From positions 7,915 to 71,914 of the forward strand of contig CAYWXM010000072.1 of assembly GCA_964462595.1 (NCBI GenBank): a stretch of 64,000 nt of DNA, written 5' to 3'. Source of the DNA: SURF-21 sp964462595 (lineage in GTDB: Bacteria; Actinomycetota; Geothermincolia; Geothermincolales; RBG-13-55-18). This document shows positions 50,981 through 59,456 of this stretch, piece by piece. The stretch's first letter is position 1; each line of letters opens with the position of its first letter. The position numbers were made by a program, and so were the translations under genes. The notes below the pieces were generated by a model. The model was not told the origin of the DNA. It ran no database searches and saw only the letters and a list, made by a program, of their open reading frames with translations.

Positions 50981-51067
50981 CCCAGCCTCCTTTTGATCGC
51001 ATCACTGCGAAAGCTTATACCTTCACCCGGCGACAGTCACGAAAATGATGCGCCTGCGAGATCTAAC

Positions 51068-51092
51068 ATACCCCGGTATCATACCATGGTAT
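51068..51092. promoter_or_regulatory. Tandem operator upstream of the thiolase gene
   Basis: ATACCCCGGTAT (51068-51079) and ATACCATGGTAT (51081-51092), the best-conserved pair of the tandem palindrome family, 88 bp before the thiolase start and just after the stop of the acyl-CoA dehydrogenase at 51124. Confidence 0.7.
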
Positions 51093-51123
51093 TTAATCGC
51101 CGCCGCCCCGTCAATCGCAACCT

Positions 51124-52179
51124 CTAATCTCTTTCCGACATCTCCAACAGTCGCAGCAGGACCTCCTGGCTCGTGCTGGGATACATCTGGCAGTACTTGG
51201 CATCCCGCATCAGGCGCTCCATGCCGTAATCGCGCATGTAGCCGTAGCCTCCATGCACCTGCACCCCGTTGGTGGCCGACATGCAGGCTGCTTCCGTCGC
51301 CCGCAGCCAGGCCGCCATGGCGGAAGCCAGCCCCCCGTCCTCGCAGGCCTTCTTCACCTGGGCCCTGCCCTGCTCCACCGCCACCAGCATCTCCGCCAGG
51401 AAGATGCGCATCTGCTGGTGCTCGATGATCATCCTCCCCGCCTGATACCTCTCGCACGCGTAAGCGTAGGCCTTCTGCAGAGCCTTGCGGGATATACCGG
51501 TGGCGACAGCCGCCAGTCCCACGAAGAGCACCCTCTCGACTTCTCCCGCCAGGTCCCCCCCGGAGATGACGTTGGACGGCTCGGCGCCATCCAGGCGCAA
51601 GCTTCCGGCCCGGGCCGCCTTCAGCCCCATCTGGTACTCCTCCGCCCTTATCTCCACGCCCTGCGCGTCTCCGCGCACCGTGAGCGCCTGCGTGCCCCCC
51701 GAACCCGTCGGCAGCAGGGTGATCAGGGAACAATCCCGGGCGTTGAAAGCGAAAGGCACCCGCCCTTCCACCTTCCCCCCGGAGTAGGAGACTTCGCCCG
51801 GAAATGCCAGGCACGCCGGATAGGCGTCTGGTTCCACGCCGGTTATCAGTGCCTCCGGCTCGCCGAGGGCGGCGGGCAGAAGGGCCGCGTTATGCGCCAG
51901 CAGGGCGGCGGCTATCCCCGCCTCCTCGGCCGCTATCTCCTCCAGGGCTACGCAGAAGGCATAACCGTCTAGCCCGCCTCCCCCATGTTCCTCCGGGATG
52001 AAGGCCGCGAGCATGCCCATGTCGCCGGCTCTGGCTATGGCTTCCCTGACCCTCCAGAGGTCGGGGTTGAGATCTATCTGTTCCGCCTGTGGCGCCAGCT
52101 CTCTGGCCGCGTACGCGGAGGCGGTCTCGCGCAGTATCCTGTATTCCTGCCCTTCCTTGAAGTCCGGCAGCTTGATCAT
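51124..52179 (-). CDS. Acyl-CoA dehydrogenase-like subunit lacking the catalytic Glu
   Basis: A 351-residue, shortened acyl-CoA dehydrogenase. The family fold is clear (MGMLAAFIPEEHGGGGLDGYA; MSATNGVQVHGGYGYMRDYG), but the middle beta-domain is compressed. At the catalytic loop it has CQMYPSTSQE, with Pro 334 where Glu belongs. It starts at the base following the previous gene's stop (TAGATG), so the two are translationally coupled. In mycobacterial steroid degradation, adjacent acyl-CoA dehydrogenase genes make alpha2-beta2 complexes in which one subunit is degenerate; the same is plausible here (inference). Confidence 0.82.
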   Translation of the reverse strand: MIKLPDFKEGQEYRILRETASAYAARELAPQAEQIDLNPDLWRVREAIARAGDMGMLAAFIPEEHGGGGLDGYAFCVALEEIAAEEAGIAAALLAHNAALLPAALGEPEALITGVEPDAYPACLAFPGEVSYSGGKVEGRVPFAFNARDCSLITLLPTGSGGTQALTVRGDAQGVEIRAEEYQMGLKAARAGSLRLDGAEPSNVISGGDLAGEVERVLFVGLAAVATGISRKALQKAYAYACERYQAGRMIIEHQQMRIFLAEMLVAVEQGRAQVKKACEDGGLASAMAAWLRATEAACMSATNGVQVHGGYGYMRDYGMERLMRDAKYCQMYPSTSQEVLLRLLEMSERD

Positions 52180-53655
52180 CTATCTCACCCCCTTCTTGAA
52201 GGGGCCGGGTACTTCGATCCTGAGCGTCTTCGCTATCTCGGTGTTGAAAACCGCCAGCCGGTTCAGCTGGTTGGTGCCCTCGTAGATCTGGGTGAGCTTG
52301 GCGTCCCGAAAAGCTTTTTCCACCCATCTCCTCTCCACGCTGTCGTCCATGCCCATTATCTCCAGGGCCCGCGAGGTCAGCTCCATGGTGTTGTCCGCGC
52401 AGGCGAACTTGGCCAGGGAGGCCTTGGCGAGCATGTCGGTGACCTCCTCGTCCCTGATGAAATAGCGGAAGAGGATGTTTACGAAAGCCTTGCCGTAGTA
52501 GGAGTTGAGAAAGGCGGAATAGGGCTTCGAGGCCCGCACCGCACGCGGTACGAGGAAGGAGGATAGGAAGATGGGATGGGTAAAGGCATTGCGGAAAACG
52601 GCGTCACCGCACATGCTGTGGTTGAAGTAGAGGCCGCGGTTCTCCTGGATCATCGCCAGCATATCCGCCAGGACCATGCGTATGCGGTCCTCGTCTATGG
52701 GGCGCTTGCCGTTTCGCTTCTCCCTGGCCCAGGCCAGGAAGTGCTCGTAGGCCCCGCGCGCTATGCCGGTGGCGATGGCCCCCACCGGCCCCCGCGAGGC
52801 GGCCATGATGATGAGGATGCCGTTGGCCATGCCGTCGCCCTCGTATCCCAGCACGTGCGAGTCAGGGACGAACACGTCCTCGAAGAGAAGCTCGGCGGCA
52901 TGGCAGGCCCTCTGCCCCATCTTCAGTTCCACCCGCGGGGTCGAGAACCCCTCCATGTCCCTTTCCACCAGGAAGGTGGTCCAGGTCTCCAGCGGGCGGC
53001 TGCGGTCGACGGCCGCGGTGACCGTGAAGTACTTCGCCTCGCTGCCGCCGGATATGAAGCACTTACGCCCGTTGAGGATATAACCACCCTTGGTCTTCCT
53101 GGCCTCCATGGCTATGTGCCCCATCTCGAGGAACTCCGGCTCCTCCACGTCGGTACCAGCCGAGGGCTCGGTGATGCCGTAGGCCATGAGCACGGGGTTG
53201 CCCTTCTTTTCCTCCTCCACGATCTCGTAGAGTACGGTATCCCAGTGGGCCATGGCGCCCGACGCGATGACCGGAGCCACCCCGAGGGAATGAGCTGCCA
53301 GGGCCAGCCCGATGCCGCCGCAGGCCGAGCACAGCTCCTCCACCGCGAGGGCCATTCCCGTGATCATGTACTTGTCGGCCAGGCCGCCCAGAACCTTGGG
53401 GATGGCCAAAGAATAGATATTGTATTTACAGGCAGCCCGCATCATCTCCCAGTCGAAGTAGTCGGGCTCCAGTTCCATGCGCCTGTCCAGCTCCAGGGCC
53501 CTCGGCAGCGCCACTTCCCTCTTGTACTCCGCGCAACCTTCGACTATCGCGATCACCTCATCGATGCCCTTGCGGTCGTGCTCTCGCAGGGCTGCGAGGG
53601 CAGGAAAATCCAGCAGCAATTGCCTGCCCCGCTCGCTTAACCCCTTAACAGCCAT
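52180..53655 (-). CDS. Acyl-CoA dehydrogenase, catalytic partner (long form)
   Basis: A 491-residue acyl-CoA dehydrogenase, about 100 residues longer than usual. It keeps the canonical catalytic loop TQIYEGTNQLNR, with Glu 459, and the motifs AYGITEPSAGTDVE and ISGGSEAKYFTVTAA. The extra length lies mainly in the C-terminal helical half (FLNSYYGKAFVNILFRYF). AAAGGGGG precedes the ATG. A TACCGGTA palindrome at 53720-53727, a possible degenerate operator, lies 65 bp upstream. It abuts the degenerate dehydrogenase gene and probably forms a complex with it. Confidence 0.88.
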   Translation of the reverse strand: MAVKGLSERGRQLLLDFPALAALREHDRKGIDEVIAIVEGCAEYKREVALPRALELDRRMELEPDYFDWEMMRAACKYNIYSLAIPKVLGGLADKYMITGMALAVEELCSACGGIGLALAAHSLGVAPVIASGAMAHWDTVLYEIVEEEKKGNPVLMAYGITEPSAGTDVEEPEFLEMGHIAMEARKTKGGYILNGRKCFISGGSEAKYFTVTAAVDRSRPLETWTTFLVERDMEGFSTPRVELKMGQRACHAAELLFEDVFVPDSHVLGYEGDGMANGILIIMAASRGPVGAIATGIARGAYEHFLAWAREKRNGKRPIDEDRIRMVLADMLAMIQENRGLYFNHSMCGDAVFRNAFTHPIFLSSFLVPRAVRASKPYSAFLNSYYGKAFVNILFRYFIRDEEVTDMLAKASLAKFACADNTMELTSRALEIMGMDDSVERRWVEKAFRDAKLTQIYEGTNQLNRLAVFNTEIAKTLRIEVPGPFKKGVR

Positions 53656-54021
53656 GGAAATCCCCCTTTTTATCTACGTGCCCTGCGGCACAACGGATCG
53701 CCCTGAAAGCGAGAGCGGATACCGGTAAGGCAGGCCGGTCTATTTCCTGCAACCCTACATGGCATTATCATGCCCGCTCATCGCCTTGGTGAAAACGCCG
53801 CCGCGCCCGAACCGGAAGCCGTGAAAACAGCGCTGAAGCGACGGCACCCCAACGCGCAGATCAGCAAGAAGTTTAATCTTTTCTGCTTCCATACCGTAAA
53901 CGCGAAAAGGGCCAGGGATTTTTGTATTGTTTACGGGTCGCCCTTATCCCGCCACTACCTTTCCAGCCAGAGACAAGGGTATTTTAAACCATTACCCACC
54001 GGTGAACATAGCTATATGGGA
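53656..54021. other. Intergenic region, no gene recognised
   Basis: A 366 bp, locally AT-richer gap between the acyl-CoA dehydrogenase start and the fusion-gene terminator. An open frame at 53770-54054 (+) has no ribosome site and no recognisable sequence. Apart from the TACCGGTA palindrome near 53720 I see nothing. Confidence 0.4.
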
Positions 54022-54046
54022 GGCGGCGGGCCGCACGCCCGCCGCC
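54022..54046 (-). terminator. GC-rich hairpin after the fusion gene
   Basis: GGCGGCGGGC (54022-54031) and its complement (54037-54046) around a 5-base loop, 9 bp past the stop of the fusion gene. No T-run follows on the minus strand. Confidence 0.55.
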
Positions 54047-54054
54047 CAGTCTAA

Positions 54055-56691
54055 TCAGAGACGTATGCGCAAATCGGAGAGGGGATAGCTCATGCAGGGG
54101 TGGATGTACCCGAAATGCTCGTCTGCCCAGCGCCTGAGTACCCGCGCGGGAGCGAAGACCTCGCCCGCGACCAGGCGGGTGCGGCAGAAAGTGCACTCAC
54201 CCGCACGGCATACCGCCTCGACGGTAAGCCCCGCGCGCTCCATGGAATTAAGCAGGGGCTCTCCCACTTTCGCCTTGAACATGGTACCCGAACTTTCCTC
54301 GACCACCTCGAACTCGGCGTCCGGCGCGATACCGGGCCATCCCTCCTCCATGGTGACATCATCCGGCGGGCCGTAGGCCTCCTTCTTCACCCGGATCCCG
54401 GTCACGCCCAGGACCGACAGCGCACCCTCGCAGAAGGGGTACATCTCGGCCGGCCCGCAGATATAGAAGGTTTTTCCCTCTACCTGCCCCAGGGCGCTGG
54501 AGATAACGTCCGCGTCGATGAAGCCGCAGAGCCCCGCCCACTCCTCGCCGGGCTCGGAGATGACGAAGTCCACGTCGATATTCTCGTTCTCCGCCCCCAT
54601 CTGCGCCAGTTCCCTGCTGAAGATTATGTCCCCGGGGTAGCGGGACCCGTAGAGCAGGTGCACGTGCAGGGGGAGGTCGTTTTCCACGACCTCCCGCATG
54701 ATGGACATGAAGGGTGTTATGCCGCTGCCGCCGGCCAGGAACACCAGGTCGGATCCATCGGTCAGCGGCTCGTGGTAGAAGGCGCCGGACGGCCCCGTGG
54801 ACTCCAGCACGTCCCCCGGCTTTACATCGTCCAGGAGATATGCCGATACGAACCCGCCGGGCTTTCTCCTCACGGTTATGTCGTAGTAAGGCTTCCCCGG
54901 CGCGGAGGCTATGCTGTAAGGCCGCGAGGTCTTGACGCCGCCCACCTCCACGAAGAGGTTGATATACTGCCCCGCACGGAACCATGGAAGCTCGCCGCTG
55001 GCCGGGGTAAGGCGCAACGTCTTTGCGCTCCCCGTCTCTTCGATCACCTCCGACACCTTGAGGGAGATACGCCTCGGATGCAGGCCGGCCATGGACTTGT
55101 CGACCGCGCCGGGCTCGATGTCTACCTCGGGGGCTTCCGCCGCCTGGCTCTCGCAGAAGGCCTTGAGGCCGTCGATGGCCGTGGTTTCAAAACCTCCTCT
55201 TTCCATATCCTCGATAACGCCTTCAGCGGCCGCGTGCCCCGCATCTATGCACGGCTGAAAACCTCCGCCGTTGCGTGTCCAGGCGCTGGCCAGATATAGG
55301 CCTTCGATGGGGCCGCGGTGCGGCAGGCGCTGCACGGCGGCCTCGGCCACCGAGTTCTCGTAGCCGTACACCGCACCGGCCACGTTACCTGTGTAGCGCA
55401 TGTGAGTAAGGGGCGTGGCCACCTCTACCACCTCTATGTGTTCCTTTATGGCCGGCGCCACCCGTGAGGCGATGTCTATGAACCTGGAGGCCATGGTGTT
55501 CTTGGCCTGCACGTACTCGGAGGGAGAGAGCTTGAGCCAGGGGTCCCCGAAGCCCAGTGAGGTCAGGGTCACCACACAGGTGCCGGGGGGAGAGAAATCC
55601 GGGTCCACGATATTGTAGGGGGCTACGGCACAGCCGTTGGGCTCGTAGACCGCCTGCTTCCTGGGCACGTCGTAATGGGATTCGAAATCGTAGTCCATGC
55701 CCAGCATGGTCTCGTGATTTTCCAGGCCGAGGTCGCCGACGGGGCAGTCCAGGCCGAGGAAGACGGAGAAGAGGGAGATTCCGATCTTTCCCCACCCCAG
55801 GCGTTTGAGATACCAGGACGGGATATGCTCGCGCCCGACGAGGTCGACGCAGGTGGAGATGGGGTTGGCGTTGCTCACCACGTAGCCCGTGGATATCTCC
55901 GTGCCATCCTCGGCGACAGCGCCTTTCACCCTGCCGCCCTCGACCACTATCTTCGATGCCCCGTTGTTGAGCCAGACATCGCCGCCGTTTTCCAGGATGG
56001 ATTCCACGAAGGCCTGGGAGAGGGCCTGGCTCTTGCCCTTGATATGGACCGGTCCGTACTTGAGATAAGTGGCGGTGGCGATGGCGAAGAGGAGAAAGGA
56101 TAGACGGGACGGCGGCAGGCCGTAGTAGCCCCAGAGTTGGGCGATCATCGCCCTGGCCTTCTCGTCCTTCACCTCGGCGTTGAGCACGTCCGCCACGGTA
56201 CTGCCCGCATAGGTCATGAGGGTGGTGAAGGCTGACGGGTCCTTCATCATCGCTTCCTGCGAAAAGCTGCTCACCTCTTCGAGGAGCGAGAACATGAGGG
56301 AGGTGAATTTCTTTATGCCCTCCGCGTCACCCGTGAAGTGCTCGCAAAGCACTTCCTCGAAGCCCCCCCTGTCGGCAGGCATTACCAGGTCCAGGTCGGG
56401 ATATACGCTGCGATAGAAATCCGGGATATCCAGGAATTTCACCTTCTGGGCCACGCCGCAATTCTCCAGCGTCCCGTACAGAGGCCCGCGGCGGTCCGCG
56501 TGCCCGAGGCCGGAGAGCTCGTGTAGTGAGATGTCGAACTCGAAACGCCCCCTGCGGAAGGTGGACGCGTATCCTCCCGGCGTGCAGTGCTTCTCCAGCA
56601 GCAGGACCTTCTTCCCCGCCACTGCCAGGTTGGCCGCCGCGGAAAGCCCGCCGAGTCCCGCCCCGATTACCACGGCATCGTAATCGCTCAT
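54055..56691 (-). CDS. CrtI/RetSat-like flavoprotein fused to ferredoxin reductase and 2Fe-2S ferredoxin
   Basis: An 878-residue natural fusion. Residues 1 to about 510 are a phytoene-desaturase/retinol-saturase-like flavoprotein (VVIGAGLGGLSAAANL; VVSNANPISTCVDLVG; the C-terminal SAWTRNGGGFQPCIDAGHAA). Residues about 545-780 are an FNR-type reductase: FAD site RPYSIAS, GPSGAF, NAD site FLAGGSGITPFMS, and YICGPAEM. Residues about 795-878 are a plant-type 2Fe-2S ferredoxin: VEAVCRAGECTFCRTRL and a later Cys (HPCMSYPLS). This could channel electrons from NAD(P)H through the iron-sulfur centre to the flavin, driving reduction of a hydrophobic substrate. GGGAGGGGCG precedes the ATG. Confidence 0.88.
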   Translation of the reverse strand: MSDYDAVVIGAGLGGLSAAANLAVAGKKVLLLEKHCTPGGYASTFRRGRFEFDISLHELSGLGHADRRGPLYGTLENCGVAQKVKFLDIPDFYRSVYPDLDLVMPADRGGFEEVLCEHFTGDAEGIKKFTSLMFSLLEEVSSFSQEAMMKDPSAFTTLMTYAGSTVADVLNAEVKDEKARAMIAQLWGYYGLPPSRLSFLLFAIATATYLKYGPVHIKGKSQALSQAFVESILENGGDVWLNNGASKIVVEGGRVKGAVAEDGTEISTGYVVSNANPISTCVDLVGREHIPSWYLKRLGWGKIGISLFSVFLGLDCPVGDLGLENHETMLGMDYDFESHYDVPRKQAVYEPNGCAVAPYNIVDPDFSPPGTCVVTLTSLGFGDPWLKLSPSEYVQAKNTMASRFIDIASRVAPAIKEHIEVVEVATPLTHMRYTGNVAGAVYGYENSVAEAAVQRLPHRGPIEGLYLASAWTRNGGGFQPCIDAGHAAAEGVIEDMERGGFETTAIDGLKAFCESQAAEAPEVDIEPGAVDKSMAGLHPRRISLKVSEVIEETGSAKTLRLTPASGELPWFRAGQYINLFVEVGGVKTSRPYSIASAPGKPYYDITVRRKPGGFVSAYLLDDVKPGDVLESTGPSGAFYHEPLTDGSDLVFLAGGSGITPFMSIMREVVENDLPLHVHLLYGSRYPGDIIFSRELAQMGAENENIDVDFVISEPGEEWAGLCGFIDADVISSALGQVEGKTFYICGPAEMYPFCEGALSVLGVTGIRVKKEAYGPPDDVTMEEGWPGIAPDAEFEVVEESSGTMFKAKVGEPLLNSMERAGLTVEAVCRAGECTFCRTRLVAGEVFAPARVLRRWADEHFGYIHPCMSYPLSDLRIRL

Positions 56692-56879
56692 TTTCGCCCC
56701 TCCCTTTCTCGTCCCGCGAAACTAATGGCAACTTAAGTCTAGATTGAGTATTCCCACCTGCCCGAAACGTGCAAACTTCCGGCGGGGGCCGAAAGCACCG
56801 GGGGCTGAGGTGCCGAACGCCCTACATGAGGGTAGAATAGGCGTCGGGCGGCGGCGGTGAACACAAGGAGCAGGCGGGT

Positions 56880-57011
56880 ATGGAGGTCACCTTAGAGAGG
56901 GCGGGAAACGTTCATGTCGCGATAATAAGAAGCCCTGAAATCCTGATCTCCGACGTGGATAACGCGCTGGACCTGATAGGGCCTCGTTTAGGCGGACCGG
57001 GGGAGCATTGA
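56880..57011 (+). pseudogene. Truncated DUF4180-like gene fragment
   Basis: An ATG with AAGGAG upstream opens 43 codons reading MEVTLERAGNVHVAIIR, then a segment ISDVDNALDLI that resembles the start of DUF4180-family proteins. It ends soon after with GPRLGGPGEH and a stop. The family is usually about 110 residues or more, so this looks truncated. It is recognised by eye only. Confidence 0.4.
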
Positions 57012-57036
57012 GCCGCTAGCCTCGTGCCGCACGAGC

Positions 57037-57858
57037 TCACTCCTTGCCGATGTCTTTCTTCTGGCTCTCCGGGGGAGCGCCCGCCAGGCCGGCGCCGGCG
57101 ATATAGAGGCTTTCGATGAGCAGCACCTGGTTGCGGTCCTCGAGACGCAGGGTATCGCGCAGGCTGCCGGAATTGAGCCCGATGCTGATGGCGTCCTTGG
57201 TCATGCGCAGCGCCAGGGGCGGTTTCTCCGCCATCCTGCGGGCCATTTCCATTGCCCTGTCCAGGAGTTCCTCCTGTGGATAGACGTGGTTGGCCAGCCC
57301 GATGCGAAGCGCTTCCTCCACCTCGATGACCCTGCCGGTAAGGAGCATCTCGGCCGCCATACCCCACCCCACGATGCGCCACAGGAAATAGCTGGAACCC
57401 ATGTCCGCTCCGCCCGTGCCGATGTTGATATACGAGGCGCAGAACTTGGCGGTGGGCGAGGCCAGGCGCACGTCCGAGGCCATGGCAAAGCTCAACCCCG
57501 CGCCCATGGCGGCGCCGTTCACCGCGGCTATGGTGGGCTGGTGGCAGGCGCGCATCGCCTCCACGATTCCCGAGAACTTGAGCTGGCCCCGCTGGATGGT
57601 GTCGCCGCTGATCCCCTCGGAAGCGAAACCGCCCTGCATGTCCGCCGCCTCCTTGAGGTCCAGGCCCGAGCAGAAACCGCGCTCGCCAGCTCCGGTCATC
57701 ACTATGACCCTGCAATCGCCACGTGACGCCATCTCTCCCCAGAACAGGTTGAGCTCTTCCAGCATGACGGCGTTTATGGCGTTGAGACGCTCCGGCCTGT
57801 TCAGGGTAAGCAGGCCGATGCCGCCTTCCAGCTTGAAATCAAGGGTTTCGTACTGCAT
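57037..57858 (-). CDS. Crotonase-family protein lacking the two hydratase glutamates
   Basis: A 273-residue crotonase fold. The oxyanion region GFCSGLDLKEAADM is present. The positions of the two hydratase glutamates are replaced: GAGLSFAMASD has Ser/Phe and FCASYINIG has Tyr. A conserved Asp in GGADMGSSYFLWRIVG is kept, as in isomerase-type and dienoyl-CoA members. It is therefore more likely an enoyl-CoA isomerase or related enzyme than a plain hydratase (inference). AAGGAC precedes the ATG. It lies 10 bp after the lipoprotein gene on the same strand. Confidence 0.82.
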   Translation of the reverse strand: MQYETLDFKLEGGIGLLTLNRPERLNAINAVMLEELNLFWGEMASRGDCRVIVMTGAGERGFCSGLDLKEAADMQGGFASEGISGDTIQRGQLKFSGIVEAMRACHQPTIAAVNGAAMGAGLSFAMASDVRLASPTAKFCASYINIGTGGADMGSSYFLWRIVGWGMAAEMLLTGRVIEVEEALRIGLANHVYPQEELLDRAMEMARRMAEKPPLALRMTKDAISIGLNSGSLRDTLRLEDRNQVLLIESLYIAGAGLAGAPPESQKKDIGKE

Positions 57859-57868
57859 TTTGAAGTCC

Positions 57869-58501
57869 TTAGAGGTCCTCGAGGCTTCCTATATCGCCGC
57901 TGACCTTGGCGATGGTGATCTTGAGCTTGCCCTCGAAAGGCTCGATGATCACCGTGATGACAGCCTCCTCCGAGTCCTTGAACATCCAGGTGGCCGTCTC
58001 CGGCCCGGACTGCATGGGCTCTCCCAGCTTCGTCTTGTACCACCCGATAACCTTGGAGGCCGAATCCCCGGTGGTGAACTCAGCTCCCGTGGCGGTGATC
58101 TTCTTGTCGCCCTGCGTTGAAGTGCCGCTCACCCCGCTACCCTCCACGTACTGCGAGTTCGGGTATATGGGAGCACCCAGCGCCTCCTCGCTCGGGGCCT
58201 GCTCCTGCACCTCGATGGTGGACTGTTCCCCGCCCTCCCCCTCGAGGGTGATCGTGCCGCTTCCCCCCTCTTCCTGCGACTCCTCCACGGTTATCTTCTT
58301 CCCACCTTCATCGGTTATCTCCACTGGCTCTTCGGAGTCTCCCTCGCCGGCTTCGGCGTCGCCATTGCCGGCCTCGATGCCGGTGGAACCGGCGCCATTG
58401 GGTTCACCGCCTCCCGCATCGCCGTTGCCGCCGCAACCCGCGATCACGGCGACGAAAAACAGGCACACGAGTATTACCGTAAGGACCAGGTTTTTCCTCA
58501 A
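57869..58501 (-). CDS. Lipoprotein of unknown function
   Basis: A 210-residue predicted lipoprotein. I chose a TTG start at 58501 (AAGGGAG seven bases upstream), which gives a clean signal peptide: RKNLVLTVILVCLFFVAVIAGC with the lipobox I-A-G-C. A low-complexity Gly/Glu linker (about residues 25-95) is followed by a compact domain (APIYPNSQYVEGSGVSGTS and VIGWYKTKLGEPMQSGPETA) that I do not recognise. It resembles small anchored proteins with a C-terminal domain whose ligand is unknown. It precedes the crotonase gene by 10 bp, though the two have no evident link. Confidence 0.7.
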   Translation of the reverse strand: MRKNLVLTVILVCLFFVAVIAGCGGNGDAGGGEPNGAGSTGIEAGNGDAEAGEGDSEEPVEITDEGGKKITVEESQEEGGSGTITLEGEGGEQSTIEVQEQAPSEEALGAPIYPNSQYVEGSGVSGTSTQGDKKITATGAEFTTGDSASKVIGWYKTKLGEPMQSGPETATWMFKDSEEAVITVIIEPFEGKLKITIAKVSGDIGSLEDL

Positions 58502-58805
58502 TTCTCCGCTCCCTTCGCTATCCATCCGCGCGCGCTTATAATCAAAGTCCCAAGACATTTAGAGTATAAACTATGCCCGGAGGTTCAAACCACACGCAGC
58601 CTTACGGGCACGTAGCTCGCCAGGCTCACGCTATCCCACATGACATATCCGGCATGATTGAGCCCTCGTCCGTAACCTCCGGGTTGGCACAAGGCCCTCA
58701 CGGTATGGGTTACGAGCGGAGAAAAGGCCGGTTTCAAACAGGGTTGCTGCAAGCCGGGTATCGAGCAGCCGTGCAGCCGGCTTTGCGTAAGGGCAGCGCA
58801 CGATG
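58502..58805. other. Intergenic region, nothing recognised
   Basis: 304 bp between the lipoprotein start and the stop of the molybdopterin oxidoreductase. A minus-strand TATACT lies near 58560, upstream of the lipoprotein gene, without a clear -35 box. Confidence 0.35.
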
Positions 58806-59456
58806 TCAGCGGTCCGAGGCGTCGGCCTCGTTAGAGTAACCGCGGCTCTCCCAGTATCCCTCGTACTCTCCGGATATGACCTCGATGGAGGTGACCCACT
58901 TTATCCACTTGTACCCCAGGCGGTCGGGTACCAACAGGCGCAGGGGAAAACCCTGTTCTTGCGGCAGCATCTCGCCGTTCGCCCCGTATGCCAGCAGCGG
59001 GTCGGTCTCCTCTATGTCCGCGAGGGTCAGGGAGGTGGTGTATCCGCCGGGAGACGAGAAGACCACGTTATCCGCTCCGTCGAGTATCCCCGCGCGTTCC
59101 AGCAGCGGCGCGAGCCGGACCCCCTTCCAGAGGGCGCTCTCCGTCCATCCCTCCACGCAGGGAAGGTCCACCAGCCTCTCTTCCGCCTCCATTGATGTTA
59201 TATCCGCGAAGGAAAAGGAGACCGGCTTCTCCACCAGGCCGCTGACGGTGATGTTGAAGTCAGCGGGGTCGATGACCGGGTACGGCTCGGCGGTGCGCAC
59301 GCGCATATCCTCGTTGGGTGTCACCTCCACCGTGCCGCCCTCAGGAAGCTCCAACTCCGCCCTGGGCTCGCTCCCTCGCACGAACAGGAGTACCACGGCC
59401 GCAACCAGCAGCGCTGCCACCAGGAAGACTATGCCGTATCTTCTTAATATCTCCAT
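58806..59456 (-). CDS. Membrane-anchored molybdopterin oxidoreductase (sulfite-oxidase/YedY-like)
   Basis: A 216-residue protein with one N-terminal membrane helix (YGIVFLVAALLVAAVVLLFV) and an Oxidored_molyb (Moco-binding) domain. The Mo-ligand Cys sits in LVDLPCVEGWTESALWKGV, and the typical end of the domain reads LRLLVPDRLGYKWIKWVTSIEVI. Family members reduce or oxidise small sulfur or nitrogen oxides or methionine sulfoxide; this short version lacks the dimerisation domain of sulfite oxidase. The start at 59456 has TTGGAG nearby. There is no signal for a twin-arginine motif; the protein is probably anchored with the domain outside. Confidence 0.82.
   Translation of the reverse strand: MEILRRYGIVFLVAALLVAAVVLLFVRGSEPRAELELPEGGTVEVTPNEDMRVRTAEPYPVIDPADFNITVSGLVEKPVSFSFADITSMEAEERLVDLPCVEGWTESALWKGVRLAPLLERAGILDGADNVVFSSPGGYTTSLTLADIEETDPLLAYGANGEMLPQEQGFPLRLLVPDRLGYKWIKWVTSIEVISGEYEGYWESRGYSNEADASDR

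Noticed and set aside
53770..54054. 94-codon plus-strand frame
   Set aside because: No ribosome site, no family features; it overlaps the hairpin after the fusion gene.
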